From positions 1,240,001-1,304,000 of the forward strand of contig NZ_CP014301.1 of the NCBI RefSeq assembly GCF_001562255.1: DNA of 64,000 nt, in the 5' to 3' direction. Below, one piece after another: positions 16,640-25,501 of this stretch (position 1 is its first letter; the number at the start of each line of letters is the position of its first letter). Below the pieces are notes generated by a model. That model made no database searches. It had not been told where the DNA came from and saw only the letters and a list, made by a program, of their open reading frames with translations. Origin of the DNA: Bosea sp. PAMC 26642. GTDB taxonomy: Bacteria; Pseudomonadota; Alphaproteobacteria; Rhizobiales; Beijerinckiaceae. Made by a program: the position numbers and the translations under genes.

Positions 16640-16745
16640 GGATCGGGACCTTTTGTTGCAAGAGGCAGTTGCCTCGTGTTTCAGCCTGTGGAAGGACCGC
16701 GTCAAGAGTATGTCGTTGGTCGTGCCAGGATCGTGCGTCATGTTT

Positions 16746-16784
16746 GACATCGGCCATCTCGACATCGGCCATCTCGACATTGGC
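16746..16784. repeat. 15-bp tandem repeat, 2.6 copies
   Basis: GACATCGGCCATCTC occurs twice back to back (16746-16760 and 16761-16775), followed by a partial third unit GACATTGGC. It lies between the divergent small-lipoprotein and RsmB-like genes. Confidence 0.8.
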
Positions 16785-16868
16785 GCGCGCGATCATCAGT
16801 GCGTTGACGATCGTCCACCCCGGAATTCGCCGCCATGACGTGTTCACCAGCATGACCAGTTCGCCGAC

Positions 16869-18170
16869 ATGACACCCGCCGCCCGCATCAGCGCAGCCAT
16901 TGAAGTGCTGGACGACGTCATCCAGCGCCGTCGCCCGGCCTCGGACGCGCTCAAGGACTGGGGTCTGTCGCGCCGCTTCGCCGGCTCCAAGGATCGCGCT
17001 GCGATCGCATCGCTGGTCTACGACGCGCTGCGCCGCAAAGCCTCCAGCGCCTTTCTCATGGCCTCGGAGACGCCGCGCGCGCTGATGCTGGGCATGTTGG
17101 CACGCTCGCGCGGCCACTCGGTCGCTGAAATCGCCGAGCTTTGCTCCGGTGAGAACCATGCGCCGATGCCGCTCGATGCAGACGAGACGTCGCGGCTCTC
17201 AGTGCTGACACTCGACGGCGCGCCCGGCTGGGTCCAGGCCGATGTGCCCGAATGGCTCTGGCCGGGGTTCGTCGTCAGTTTCGGGACTGAGGCCATCGCC
17301 GAAGGGCAGCTCCTGGCCGGCCGCGCGCCGATCGACCTGCGCGCGAACCGCCTGAAGACCAGTCGCGGCAGGCTGATGGATGATCTGGCTCACCTGGCGC
17401 CTGAGGCCGGGATCTGGTCGCCCGATGCGCTCCGCTTCCAGCCGGGCCAGGACGGACGCGGTCCCTCGCTGCAGTCGGAGCCCGGCTTCTTCGCCGGCGC
17501 CTTCGAGATACAAGACGAGGGCTCGCAACTTGTCACGCTGCTTGCGGGCGCCAGGCCGGACACCACGGTCGTCGATCTTTGCGCCGGCGCCGGCGGCAAG
17601 ACGCTGGCGCTCGCCGCGCTGATGGCCGATCGCGGCCGCCTGCTCGCGACCGATCTCGACAGCCGCCGTCTCGCGCCGTTGCATGAACGGCTGGCGCGCT
17701 CGGGCGCGACCAATGTCGAGATCCGCATCCCGCGCTCGCGCGGCCACGACCCGCTCGCAGACCTCGCCGGACAGGTCGATCTCGTCCTGGTCGATGCGCC
17801 CTGCACCGGCTCCGGCACCTGGCGTCGCAATCCCGACGCCAAATGGCGCGTGCGCCCGGGCGCCTTGGCCGAGCGCATCAAGGACCAGGCCGAGGTGCTG
17901 GCGCGTGCCGCAAAGCTGGTGAAACCCGGTGGCCGCATCGCCTATATCACCTGCTCGGTGCTGCCCGAGGAGAACGACAGGGCGATCGCGGCTTTTCTGG
18001 ATCGCAACACGGGCTTTCAAAACGTGCCGACGCCCGAGATATTGGCCGCCGCCGATGCGGACGGTTTCGATGGGCTTGCCCGGTTCGCGACGCAGTTCGG
18101 GCTTCAGTTCTCGCCGCGCCGGACGGGAACCGACGGATTTTATCTGGCCTGCCTCGAACGCAGGGCCTGA
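16869..18170 (+). CDS. RsmB/NOP family class I SAM-dependent RNA m5C methyltransferase
   Basis: This 433-residue protein has an N-terminal NusB-like helical region (residues 1-130) and a C-terminal Rossmann methyltransferase. Motif I is VVDLCAGAGGKTLALAALM. Motif IV is DAPCTGSGTWRRNPD with the product-release cysteine. Motif VI is YITCSVLPEEN with the catalytic cysteine. This double-cysteine layout identifies cytosine-5 RNA methyltransferases, which act on 16S rRNA or tRNA. It lies 50 bases upstream of guaA on the same strand, so the two may share a transcript. The precise target base cannot be assigned. Confidence 0.92.
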   Translation: MTPAARISAAIEVLDDVIQRRRPASDALKDWGLSRRFAGSKDRAAIASLVYDALRRKASSAFLMASETPRALMLGMLARSRGHSVAEIAELCSGENHAPMPLDADETSRLSVLTLDGAPGWVQADVPEWLWPGFVVSFGTEAIAEGQLLAGRAPIDLRANRLKTSRGRLMDDLAHLAPEAGIWSPDALRFQPGQDGRGPSLQSEPGFFAGAFEIQDEGSQLVTLLAGARPDTTVVDLCAGAGGKTLALAALMADRGRLLATDLDSRRLAPLHERLARSGATNVEIRIPRSRGHDPLADLAGQVDLVLVDAPCTGSGTWRRNPDAKWRVRPGALAERIKDQAEVLARAAKLVKPGGRIAYITCSVLPEENDRAIAAFLDRNTGFQNVPTPEILAAADADGFDGLARFATQFGLQFSPRRTGTDGFYLACLERRA

Positions 18171-18220
18171 CGGCCGACGATGACGTTGCACGCTCGCCTG
18201 CGATCCATTAACCGAGCGCG

Positions 18221-19786
18221 ATGACGAGCGAAAAAATCCACGACTCCATCCTCATCATCGACTTCGGCAGCCAGGTGACGCAGCTGATCGCGCGGCGCGT
18301 CCGCGAGATCGGCGTCTATTGCGAGATCGCGCCGTTCCAGTCGGCCTCCGAGGCCTTCCAGCGGCTGAAGCCGAAGGGCGTGATCTTCTCCGGAGGGCCT
18401 GCCTCGGTCCCCGACGAGAACTCGCCGCGCGCGCCGGAGGCGGTCTTCTCCGCCGATGTTCCGCTGCTCGGCATCTGCTACGGACAGCAGACCATGGCGC
18501 AGCAGCTCGGCGGCACGGTCGAGAGCGGCCATGCGGCCGAGTTCGGCCGCGCCGATGTCGAGATCGTTACGCCCTCGGCGCTGTTTGAAGGCATCTGGGA
18601 GGAGGGCGGCCGCTACCCCGTCTGGATGAGCCATGGCGACCGTGTCACGCAGCTGCCGGCGGGCTTCTCGGTCAAGGCGACCTCCGAGAACGCGCCCTAT
18701 GCGGTGGCGAGCGACGAGGCACGGCGCTTCTACTCGACCATGTTCCACCCCGAGGTGGTGCATACGCCCGATGGCGCAAAACTCCTGCGCAATTTCGTCG
18801 TGACCATCTGCGGCTGTGTGCCCGACTGGAGCATGTCGGCCTATCGAGCCGAGACCATCGCCAAGATCCAGGCGCAGGTCGGCAAGGGCCGCGTCATTTG
18901 TGGGCTTTCCGGCGGCGTCGATTCGGCTGTGGCGGCGGTGCTGATCCATGAGGCGATCGGTGATCAGCTCACCTGCGTCTTCGTCGATCACGGCCTGATG
19001 CGGATGAACGAGGCGGAAGAGGTGGTGCGCCTGTTCCGCGACCACTACAATATCCCGCTCGTGCATGTCGAAGCGGAAGAGCTCTTCCTCTCGGAGCTTG
19101 CCAAATGCGGCGCCGATCCGGAAGCCAAGCGCAAGACCATCGGCCGCCTCTTCATCGAGGTCTTCGACGCCGAGGCCCACAAGATCGGTGGTGCGGATTT
19201 CCTGGCCCAGGGCACGCTCTATCCCGACGTGATCGAAAGCGTCTCCTTCAGCGGCGGCCCCTCCGTCACGATCAAGTCCCACCACAATGTCGGCGGCCTG
19301 CCCGAGCGCATGAAGATGAAGCTCGTCGAGCCGCTGCGCGAATTGTTCAAGGACGAGGTTCGCGTGCTCGGCCGCGAACTCGGCCTGCCTGAGGCTTTTG
19401 TGGGCCGCCATCCCTTTCCGGGGCCGGGCCTCGCGATCCGCTGCCCAGGCGAGATCACGAAAGAAAAGCTCGACATCCTGCGCAAGGCCGACGCGATCTA
19501 TCTCGACGAAATCCGCAAGGCCGGCCTCTACGACGTGATCTGGCAGGCCTTCGCCGTGCTGCTGCCGGTCAAAACGGTCGGCGTGATGGGCGATTATCGC
19601 ACCTACGACCATGTCTGCGCGCTGCGCGCCGTGACGTCGGTCGATGGCATGACGGCCGATTTCTATCCCTACGACATGGCCTTCCTCGGCCGTACCGCGA
19701 CCCGCATCATCAACGAGGTCAAGGGCATCAACCGCGTGGTCTACGACGTGACGAGCAAGCCGCCCGGCACGATCGAGTGGGAATAG
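18221..19786 (+). CDS. guaA: GMP synthase (glutamine-hydrolysing)
   Basis: The 521-residue enzyme has the full two-domain layout. An N-terminal class I glutamine amidotransferase carries the nucleophile in [11 protein letters not shown] (about residue 86) and the H-E pair in MFHPEVVH. An ATP pyrophosphatase domain follows with P-loop [13 protein letters not shown] at about residue 228. The dimerisation domain ends the protein with [16 protein letters not shown] residues ([11 protein letters not shown] visible). It converts XMP, glutamine and ATP to GMP. Length is normal for the family. No purine riboswitch is visible in the short gap to the upstream gene. Confidence 0.97.
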   Translation: MTSEKIHDSILIIDFGSQVTQLIARRVREIGVYCEIAPFQSASEAFQRLKPKGVIFSGGPASVPDENSPRAPEAVFSADVPLLGICYGQQTMAQQLGGTVESGHAAEFGRADVEIVTPSALFEGIWEEGGRYPVWMSHGDRVTQLPAGFSVKATSENAPYAVASDEARRFYSTMFHPEVVHTPDGAKLLRNFVVTICGCVPDWSMSAYRAETIAKIQAQVGKGRVICGLSGGVDSAVAAVLIHEAIGDQLTCVFVDHGLMRMNEAEEVVRLFRDHYNIPLVHVEAEELFLSELAKCGADPEAKRKTIGRLFIEVFDAEAHKIGGADFLAQGTLYPDVIESVSFSGGPSVTIKSHHNVGGLPERMKMKLVEPLRELFKDEVRVLGRELGLPEAFVGRHPFPGPGLAIRCPGEITKEKLDILRKADAIYLDEIRKAGLYDVIWQAFAVLLPVKTVGVMGDYRTYDHVCALRAVTSVDGMTADFYPYDMAFLGRTATRIINEVKGINRVVYDVTSKPPGTIEWE

Positions 19787-19823
19787 CGAGCGGGCGATAA
19801 GCCGACTCGGCTGATCGGGCGTC

Positions 19824-20606
19824 TCAGCCGGGCTTGCGCGCCGAGACCAGAAAACGGTCCTGGCTCGCACGTTCCAGCCGCTGGTGCAGCGGCATGAAGC
19901 GGCCCTGCGCGCGGTGGATCGCATGGAGGTTGCGATCGATGGCGATGTCGACGAAGCCGGCCTTCGCGAGCAGTTGTGCGATAGCCTCCGGCCGGCAGCC
20001 CTTCGAGAAATAGACGCGGGAAACGATGTCGTCATGTATGGCCGCGTGGCCAGCCGGTGGCGGCGCATTTGACAGGCGCTTCGCCAGCCTCGCCAGCAGC
20101 CGCAGGGCTTTGCCGTTGCCCGGGCGCGGATTGGTCATATCGACATCGACGATCGCGACGCGGCCGCCCGGCTTGAGCACGCGAAACCATTCGCGCAAAG
20201 CCGCCGCCGGGTCCGGGAGCGTCCAGACCAGATGGCGCGTCACCACCACATCGTAGCTCTCGCCGGCTTCCAGCGTATCCTCGGCATCGCCGGCATAGAG
20301 CTTGATCGGTTTGCCGGCCGTCTTGGCCCGGGCCCGGGCCAGCATCGCCTCCGAGAGGTCGAGCCCCGTCACGCTGTAGCCGAGTTCCGCCAGCAGCAGG
20401 GAGATGACGCCGGTTCCGCTGGCGAGATCGAGCGCCCGGCCGGCCCTGGCATCACCGAGATGCCGACCGAACAGGGCGAGCCAGGCCCGGCGCTCGTCGT
20501 CCGAGAAGATTTCGTGGCCCGGCTGGCTGTCGAAGGTCTCGGACCGCATCGACCAGTAGTCGCGAATCTCGTCCTTCAGGCTGAGATTATGGTGCAGCGT
20601 CGTCAT
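19824..20606 (-). CDS. Class I SAM-dependent methyltransferase
   Basis: The product contains motif I ALDLASGTGVISLLLAELG, motif II GLDLSEAMLARARA, and FRVLKPGGRVAIVDVD, the standard order of a UbiE/Methyltransf_11-type small-molecule methyltransferase. I chose the ATG at 20606; an in-frame ATG at 20615 and a GTG at 20648 are alternatives. It is divergently transcribed from an iron/siderophore ABC operon and shares the 200-base promoter region containing a possible Irr box. That hints at modification of a siderophore or metallophore, or at control by iron, which is inference. The substrate is unknown. Confidence 0.85.
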   Translation of the reverse strand: MTTLHHNLSLKDEIRDYWSMRSETFDSQPGHEIFSDDERRAWLALFGRHLGDARAGRALDLASGTGVISLLLAELGYSVTGLDLSEAMLARARAKTAGKPIKLYAGDAEDTLEAGESYDVVVTRHLVWTLPDPAAALREWFRVLKPGGRVAIVDVDMTNPRPGNGKALRLLARLAKRLSNAPPPAGHAAIHDDIVSRVYFSKGCRPEAIAQLLAKAGFVDIAIDRNLHAIHRAQGRFMPLHQRLERASQDRFLVSARKPG

Positions 20607-20729
20607 GGCTCGCATAGGTCCTGTAACTTCCGTTCGCGTGGAAACCACGAAGTGCCGACGGAAGCAAGTAGGTGAAACTGGTCCTCGTCGAAGCGGCGTC
20701 GTCCGACGTTAAGCAAGCCCGTGTTTTTG

Positions 20730-20746
20730 TTTAGAGTAATTATAGA
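20730..20746. promoter_or_regulatory. Possible iron control element (Irr box)
   Basis: TTTAGAGTAATTATAGA matches 11 of 14 defined positions of the rhizobial iron control element (TTTAGAA, three bases, TTCTAAA). It lies about 70 bases before the iron-binding-protein ATG, in the AT-rich divergent promoter. Irr control is inference. Confidence 0.45.
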
Positions 20747-20813
20747 ACATAAAACTTGCACGCCTACTGAGACGGTCATAGGAGCCAGCCAGTTCATCTG
20801 GAAGGCTCACCTC

Positions 20814-21953
20814 ATGATTGCTTTGCGCGAAGTCTTTTGCGGGGCGGCTCTTGCCATATCCATGCTCGTCGCATCCCTGGCGGCCCATGCCGAGAAGGTC
20901 TCGGTCACCGACGTGCTCGGCCGCAAGGTCGAAGTCGAGGCGCCGGTCCGGCACGTTATTCTCGGCGAGGGGCGGCAGATGTACTTCGTCGCCGCGCTCG
21001 ACAAGGACGCTCCCTTCAAGCGCGTCGTCGGCTGGCGCGACGACCTCTCCAAGGCCGATCCCGACAGCTACAAGGCCTATCTCGCGCGCTATCCCGAGAT
21101 CGCGAAGCTCCCGGCCTTCGGCGGCATGAAGGAGGGCGCCTTCGATATCGAGCAGGCGATCGCGCTGAAGCCCGACGTGCTGTTCCTGAATGTCGAAGCC
21201 AGGGTCGCCAGCGACGAGGCGAGCCTGGTCGAGAAACTCGCCCAGGTTGGCATCCCTGTCGTCTATGTCGATTTCCGCGAAAAGCCTTTCCAGAATACCG
21301 AGCCGTCGATGCGGGTGATCGGCAAGCTTTTCGGGAAGGAGGCGATCGCCGAGGATTTCATCGCCTTCCGCGCCGCCGAGATCGCCAAGGTCACGGATCG
21401 TCTGGCCAAGGCGGTAAACCTGAAGAAGCCTGTTGTGATGATCGAGCGTGCGGCCGGCTTCACGGACGATTGCTGCATGTCGTTCGGCAACGAGAATTTC
21501 GGCAAGATGGTCGAGATAGCCGGCGGCCGGAACCTGGCCGTCGACCTCATCCCCGGCACCTTCGGCACGGTCAACGCCGAGACGGTCGTCGCGGCCAATC
21601 CCGAAGTCGTCATCGTGACTGGTGGAAACTGGGGCGCCTATGTGCCTGGCGGCGCCTGGGTCGGCCTTGGCCCCGGCACCGATCTGGTCGAGGCACGACG
21701 CAAGCTTGCAGCGCTCGCCCAGCGCCCGGCTTTCGCCCAGACACAGGCCGTGAAGAACGGTCGCGTCCATGCGATCTGGCACCAGTTCTACAACAGCCCC
21801 TACCAGTTCGTGGCGATCCAGGCGATAGCGGCCTGGCTGCATCCGGAACTGTTCAAGGACGTCGATGCGTCGGCCACGTTGAAGACGCTGCACGAGCGCT
21901 TCCTGCCGCTGCCCTACGAGCCCGGATATTGGGTCACGGTCGAGCGTAAATGA
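20814..21953 (+). CDS. Iron(III)/siderophore ABC transporter, substrate-binding protein
   Basis: This 379-residue protein has a signal peptide (residues 1-25, ending AHA) and the FecB/BtuF-type fold: VSVTDVLGRKVEVEAPVRHV, ALKPDVLFLN, and VVAANPEVVIVTGG. The start is the ATG at 20814 with GGAAGG eight bases upstream; an earlier ATG-less extension begins in the promoter. Permease and ATPase genes follow with 4-7 bp overlaps, forming a complete importer for a ferric chelate or related metallophore. A cysteine pair (DDCCMSFGNENF) in the ligand-side lobe is a noticeable feature. Ligand identity cannot be read. Confidence 0.9.
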   Translation: MIALREVFCGAALAISMLVASLAAHAEKVSVTDVLGRKVEVEAPVRHVILGEGRQMYFVAALDKDAPFKRVVGWRDDLSKADPDSYKAYLARYPEIAKLPAFGGMKEGAFDIEQAIALKPDVLFLNVEARVASDEASLVEKLAQVGIPVVYVDFREKPFQNTEPSMRVIGKLFGKEAIAEDFIAFRAAEIAKVTDRLAKAVNLKKPVVMIERAAGFTDDCCMSFGNENFGKMVEIAGGRNLAVDLIPGTFGTVNAETVVAANPEVVIVTGGNWGAYVPGGAWVGLGPGTDLVEARRKLAALAQRPAFAQTQAVKNGRVHAIWHQFYNSPYQFVAIQAIAAWLHPELFKDVDASATLKTLHERFLPLPYEPGYWVTVERK

Positions 21954-23026
21954 GGCCGGACGTGACTGCGGTCATCCGCCAGCCGGAAATCCAGGCCCGC
22001 TTCGCCTATCGGGCGCTGACGCTGCGCCGCCGTTTGATTCTGGTTGGTCTGTTTGGCCTGCTGCTCGCGAGCTTCGTCGTCGATCTGATGGTCGGGCCGG
22101 CTCGTTACAGCGCGAGCCAGGTGCTCCAGGCACTCATCGATCCCGCCGGAGTTCCGGCCGCGTTGCGGGTAGTGATCTGGGATATTCGCCTGCCGGTGGC
22201 GCTGATGGCCGTCGTCGCCGGTGCGTCGCTGGCGGTCGCCGGTGCGCAGATGCAGACCATCCTGAACAACCCGCTTGCAAGCCCCTTCACGCTCGGCATC
22301 TCGGCCGCGGCGAGCTTCGGGGCGGCGCTCGCGCTGGTCTTCGGCGTCGGGCTCCTGCCAATCGCGGCGGACTATATCGTGCCGATCAACGCCTTCATCG
22401 TGGCGATGGGCGCAGCCCTGCTCATCCACATGCTTAGCCAGTCGCGCGGCGTCACCACCGAAACGGTGATCCTGCTCGGCATCGCATTGGTCTTCACCTT
22501 CAACGCGCTGCTGGCGCTGCTGCAGTTCTTCGCTTCCGAACAGGCGCTGGGCGCCGTCGTCTTCTGGATGATGGGCTCGCTGACGAAGGCGAGTTGGCAC
22601 AAGCTCGCCATAACCTCCGGCGTTTTCGCCCTGAGCCTGCCCTTCTTCTTCCGCCGCGCCTGGGCGTTGACGACGCTGCGCCTGGGCGACGACAAGGCGG
22701 CGAGCTTCGGCATCGACGTCAGGCGCCTGCGGCTCGAGATCATGCTGCTGGTCAGCCTGCTGGCGGCCGTGCCGGTCTCTTTCGTCGGAACGATCGGCTT
22801 CATCGGGCTGGTCGGCCCCCACATTGCGCGCATGGTCATCGGCGAGGATCAGCGCTTCTTCTTGCCGGCCTCGGCGCTGGCTGGAGCTGCGATCCTCTCT
22901 GCGTCCTCGGTGGTCTCGAAATCGCTGATCCCGGGCCTGATCTTCCCGATCAGCGTCGTCACCGCCCTGATCGGCGTGCCCTTCTTCTTCAGCCTCATCA
23001 TGTCAAGCCGGAAACGCGCATGGTGA
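21950..23026 (+). CDS. Iron-chelate ABC transporter permease (FecCD family)
   Basis: This 358-residue polytopic protein has about ten membrane segments and the FecCD hallmarks: RLPVALMAVVAGASLAVAG, AQMQTILNNPLASPFTLGIS, and FVGTIGFIGLVGPHIARMV. The last motif contains the glycine that couples to the ATPase. The start codon overlaps the binding-protein stop by 4 bp (ATGA). It should function as a homodimer with the downstream ATPase. Confidence 0.93.
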   Translation: MRPDVTAVIRQPEIQARFAYRALTLRRRLILVGLFGLLLASFVVDLMVGPARYSASQVLQALIDPAGVPAALRVVIWDIRLPVALMAVVAGASLAVAGAQMQTILNNPLASPFTLGISAAASFGAALALVFGVGLLPIAADYIVPINAFIVAMGAALLIHMLSQSRGVTTETVILLGIALVFTFNALLALLQFFASEQALGAVVFWMMGSLTKASWHKLAITSGVFALSLPFFFRRAWALTTLRLGDDKAASFGIDVRRLRLEIMLLVSLLAAVPVSFVGTIGFIGLVGPHIARMVIGEDQRFFLPASALAGAAILSASSVVSKSLIPGLIFPISVVTALIGVPFFFSLIMSSRKRAW

Positions 23027-23796
23027 GCCTCACGCTAAGGGGTGTCGGCGTCGCCTATGGCCGCCGCATGGTGCTGCAGGGCATCGACGCGCCGGCCTTG
23101 ACGGGGGGCGAGGTCGTGGCCGTCATCGGCGCGAACGCGGCGGGAAAGTCGAGCCTGTTCCGGCGTATCGCCGGGCTGGTCGCGGGCGCCGGCGATATCG
23201 TCATCTCCGGCAGGAGCATCGTGGCGGGGCGCGCAAAGCCCAGCGCCTGCTATCTGCCGCAGGATACGGCGGTGAACGCCGTCCTCACCGTCTACGAATC
23301 GATCCTGCTCGCCTTCAAGCAGGGCGGCTCTTGGTCGGTCAGCGACGAGGAACTGCAGCGGATCGACGCGGTGCTGCGCGAATTGGAGATCGAGGATCTC
23401 GCCTTCCGCGGGCTAGGCGAGCTGTCGGGAGGGCAGCGCCAGCTCGTCTCGATCGCCCAGACACTGGCGCGCGAGCCCGACATCCTTCTGCTCGACGAGC
23501 CGACCAGCGCGCTCGACCTGCATCGCCAGTTCGAGGTGCTCTCGCTCGTCCGCCGGCTGGCGCGCGAGCGCGGCATGTTGGTCCTGATCTCGCTACACGA
23601 CATCAACCAGGCCTTGCGCTTCGCCGACAAGGTCATGGTCCTCGCGCATGCGGGCATGGTCGCCCTGGGGCCGCCGCGCGAGATCGTGACGCCCGCGCTG
23701 CTCGCCGATGTCTACGGCGTGCGCGCCCGCGTCGAGGTGCTGGAAGGCGACCAGCCCTACGTCGTCGTCGAGGGATCGGTGAAGCACGCGGCTTGA
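23020..23796 (+). CDS. Iron-chelate ABC transporter ATP-binding protein (FecE type)
   Basis: This 258-residue ABC ATPase has Walker A GANAAGKSS (an alanine variant of the usual glycine-rich loop), signature LSGGQRQLVSIAQTL, Walker [14 protein letters not shown], and the H-loop SLHDINQALRFADKV. The pattern SLHDINQA is characteristic of iron-siderophore and vitamin B12 importers. The ATG at 23020 overlaps the permease end by 7 bp. It completes the three-gene iron importer. Confidence 0.93.
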   Translation: MVSLTLRGVGVAYGRRMVLQGIDAPALTGGEVVAVIGANAAGKSSLFRRIAGLVAGAGDIVISGRSIVAGRAKPSACYLPQDTAVNAVLTVYESILLAFKQGGSWSVSDEELQRIDAVLRELEIEDLAFRGLGELSGGQRQLVSIAQTLAREPDILLLDEPTSALDLHRQFEVLSLVRRLARERGMLVLISLHDINQALRFADKVMVLAHAGMVALGPPREIVTPALLADVYGVRARVEVLEGDQPYVVVEGSVKHAA

Positions 23797-23926
23797 GGCG
23801 TTCGTGAAGACAACCGCCGGGCATCGACGCGCTGCGAAATCGGGTGGATGTTGAATCGCCAGCGGTACCTTGTCATTCCACTCGCAGCCGGTCTCGACCG
23901 ATGCTGACCGCCCCGGGATAATCCAC

Positions 23927-24283
23927 ATGAGCATCACGATCTACGGCATCAAGAACTGCGATACGATGAAGAAGGCGCGTGCCTGGCTGGACACGCACGG
24001 GATCACCCATGCCTTCCACGACTACAAGGCTGCCGGCATCGACCGCGCCTCGCTGGAGCGCTGGATCGCCGAGCATGGCTGGGAGACGGTGCTGAACCGC
24101 GCCGGCACCACCTTCCGTGCCTTGTCGGACGCGGACAAACAAGAGCTAGACGCGGCGAAGGCTGTCGCGCTGATGCTGGCGCAGCCCTCGATGATCAAGC
24201 GCCCGGTACTCGATCTCGGCGGCCGTACCCTCATTGGCTTCAAGCCGGAGATCTACGAAGCGGCGCTCAGCTCGCGGGCTTGA
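23927..24283 (+). CDS. ArsC/Spx family thioredoxin-fold protein (YffB-like)
   Basis: This 118-residue protein starts MSITIYGIKNCDTMKKARAW, with the single active-site-like cysteine of the YffB branch of the ArsC family. PSMIKRPVLDLGGRTLIGFKP supplies the conserved RP motif. These proteins resemble arsenate reductase and Spx but lack the full arsenate-reducing triad; a glutathione-dependent reductase role has been proposed. The 3' end overlaps that of the convergent pstS by 17 bp. There are no arsenic genes nearby. Confidence 0.87.
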   Translation: MSITIYGIKNCDTMKKARAWLDTHGITHAFHDYKAAGIDRASLERWIAEHGWETVLNRAGTTFRALSDADKQELDAAKAVALMLAQPSMIKRPVLDLGGRTLIGFKPEIYEAALSSRA

Positions 24284-25310
24284 GGTTTGCCGCCCAGTAG
24301 TCCTTGACCTGCTTCACCAGAGCATCCGGCAAAGGCACATAGCCGAGGGCCGTTGCATCGGCGCCGCCTGTCTCGAGCGAGAGTCGGAAGAAGTTCAGAA
24401 CCTCGCGGGTGCGCGGCGTCAGCGGCTTCGGCACCAACGCGAAGGTGGTCGCGACGATCGGGTAGGCCTGGGCGCCGGGCGCGTCGGTCAGCATCAACGC
24501 GAAATCCTTGGTCGAGGCCCATTCGGCGCTGGCGGCGGCGGCTTGCAGGCTCGCGGCGTCGGCCTTGATGAAATTGCCGGACTTGTTCTGCACCAGCCCA
24601 TAGGCCAGCGAAGCGCGCAGCACTTGGCCAAGCTCGATGTATCCGATCGAATTCTTGATCCGCCCTATGGCACCTGCAACGCCCTGCGTACGTTCTGCTC
24701 CGACGCCGGTCGGCCAGGCCACCTGCGTGTTGGCGCCGATCCGGTCGCGCCATTCGGGGCTGGCCTTGCTGAGATAGTCGGTCCAATTGAACGTCGTGCC
24801 CGAGCCGTCCGATCGGTAGATCACGTTGATCGCGGCGTCGGGCAACTTGAGATCGGGATTGACGGCGGCGACCGCGGGGTCCGACCAGCGCTTGACCTTG
24901 CCGAGATAGATATCGGCGAGCAGCGCTCCGGTGAACCTGATCTGGCCGGGACTGATGCCGTCGATGTTCACGACGGGAACGATACCGCCCATCACGATCG
25001 GGAACTGGACGAGGGCCGTCCGGGTCAGTTCCTCGGGCGAGAGCGGCCGGTCGCTCGTGCCGAAATCGGTGGCGCGCTGGGTCACGCGGACCTCGCCGCC
25101 AAGCGAGCCGACCGGCTCGTAATCGACCCCGATGTCGAGCGGGACCATCTCGGCCCCGTCGGACTTGGCGATTCTGTAGTTCTGCGCCCATTTGCCGATG
25201 ACCGGAAAGGCGAAGGTCGAGCCAGCCCCGGTCAGGGGCTCCGTTTGGCCCGGTGAGACTGAGGACGCGAGCAGCGCACCAGCGAAAGCAAGAAGGACCA
25301 GAGGCTTCAT
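24267..25310 (-). CDS. pstS: Phosphate ABC transporter substrate-binding protein
   Basis: This 347-residue protein has a signal peptide (residues 1-22) and the PstS motifs LTGAGSTFAFPVIGKWA and RSDGSGTTFNWTDYLSK, which form the phosphate-binding loops, and DFGTSDRPLSPEEL. It captures phosphate in the periplasm. The usual pstCAB-phoU partners are not adjacent, so it is either an orphan or serves a transporter elsewhere. A good Pho box lies 72 bases upstream (25382-25399), pointing to PhoB control under phosphate limitation. Confidence 0.93.
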   Translation of the reverse strand: MKPLVLLAFAGALLASSVSPGQTEPLTGAGSTFAFPVIGKWAQNYRIAKSDGAEMVPLDIGVDYEPVGSLGGEVRVTQRATDFGTSDRPLSPEELTRTALVQFPIVMGGIVPVVNIDGISPGQIRFTGALLADIYLGKVKRWSDPAVAAVNPDLKLPDAAINVIYRSDGSGTTFNWTDYLSKASPEWRDRIGANTQVAWPTGVGAERTQGVAGAIGRIKNSIGYIELGQVLRASLAYGLVQNKSGNFIKADAASLQAAAASAEWASTKDFALMLTDAPGAQAYPIVATTFALVPKPLTPRTREVLNFFRLSLETGGADATALGYVPLPDALVKQVKDYWAANLKPAS

Positions 25311-25381
25311 CGCGAACTCCTCGCAAAACGGGGCAGGCCGGACGCCGGGCGTGCAGCAGACACTGTTGCTAGGAGCCTGTG

Positions 25382-25399
25382 ATGACGGTGCCGTGACGG
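25382..25399 (-). promoter_or_regulatory. Pho box upstream of pstS
   Basis: Read on the minus strand the site is CCGTCAC, GGCA, CCGTCAT: two direct heptamers spaced by four bases, as in the PhoB consensus CTGTCAT-N4-CTGTCAT. It is placed 72 bases before the pstS ATG, which suits an activator. Confidence 0.65.
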
Positions 25400-25501
25400 C
25401 ATCCGGCGCATTGGTCGCCGCGGGAGGCGTGCAGCTTCCGCATGTGAGAACCTCGCGCCCGCCCTTTCGCCGGAAGCCTCCCTGCGCTACCTCCCACCCC
25501 C

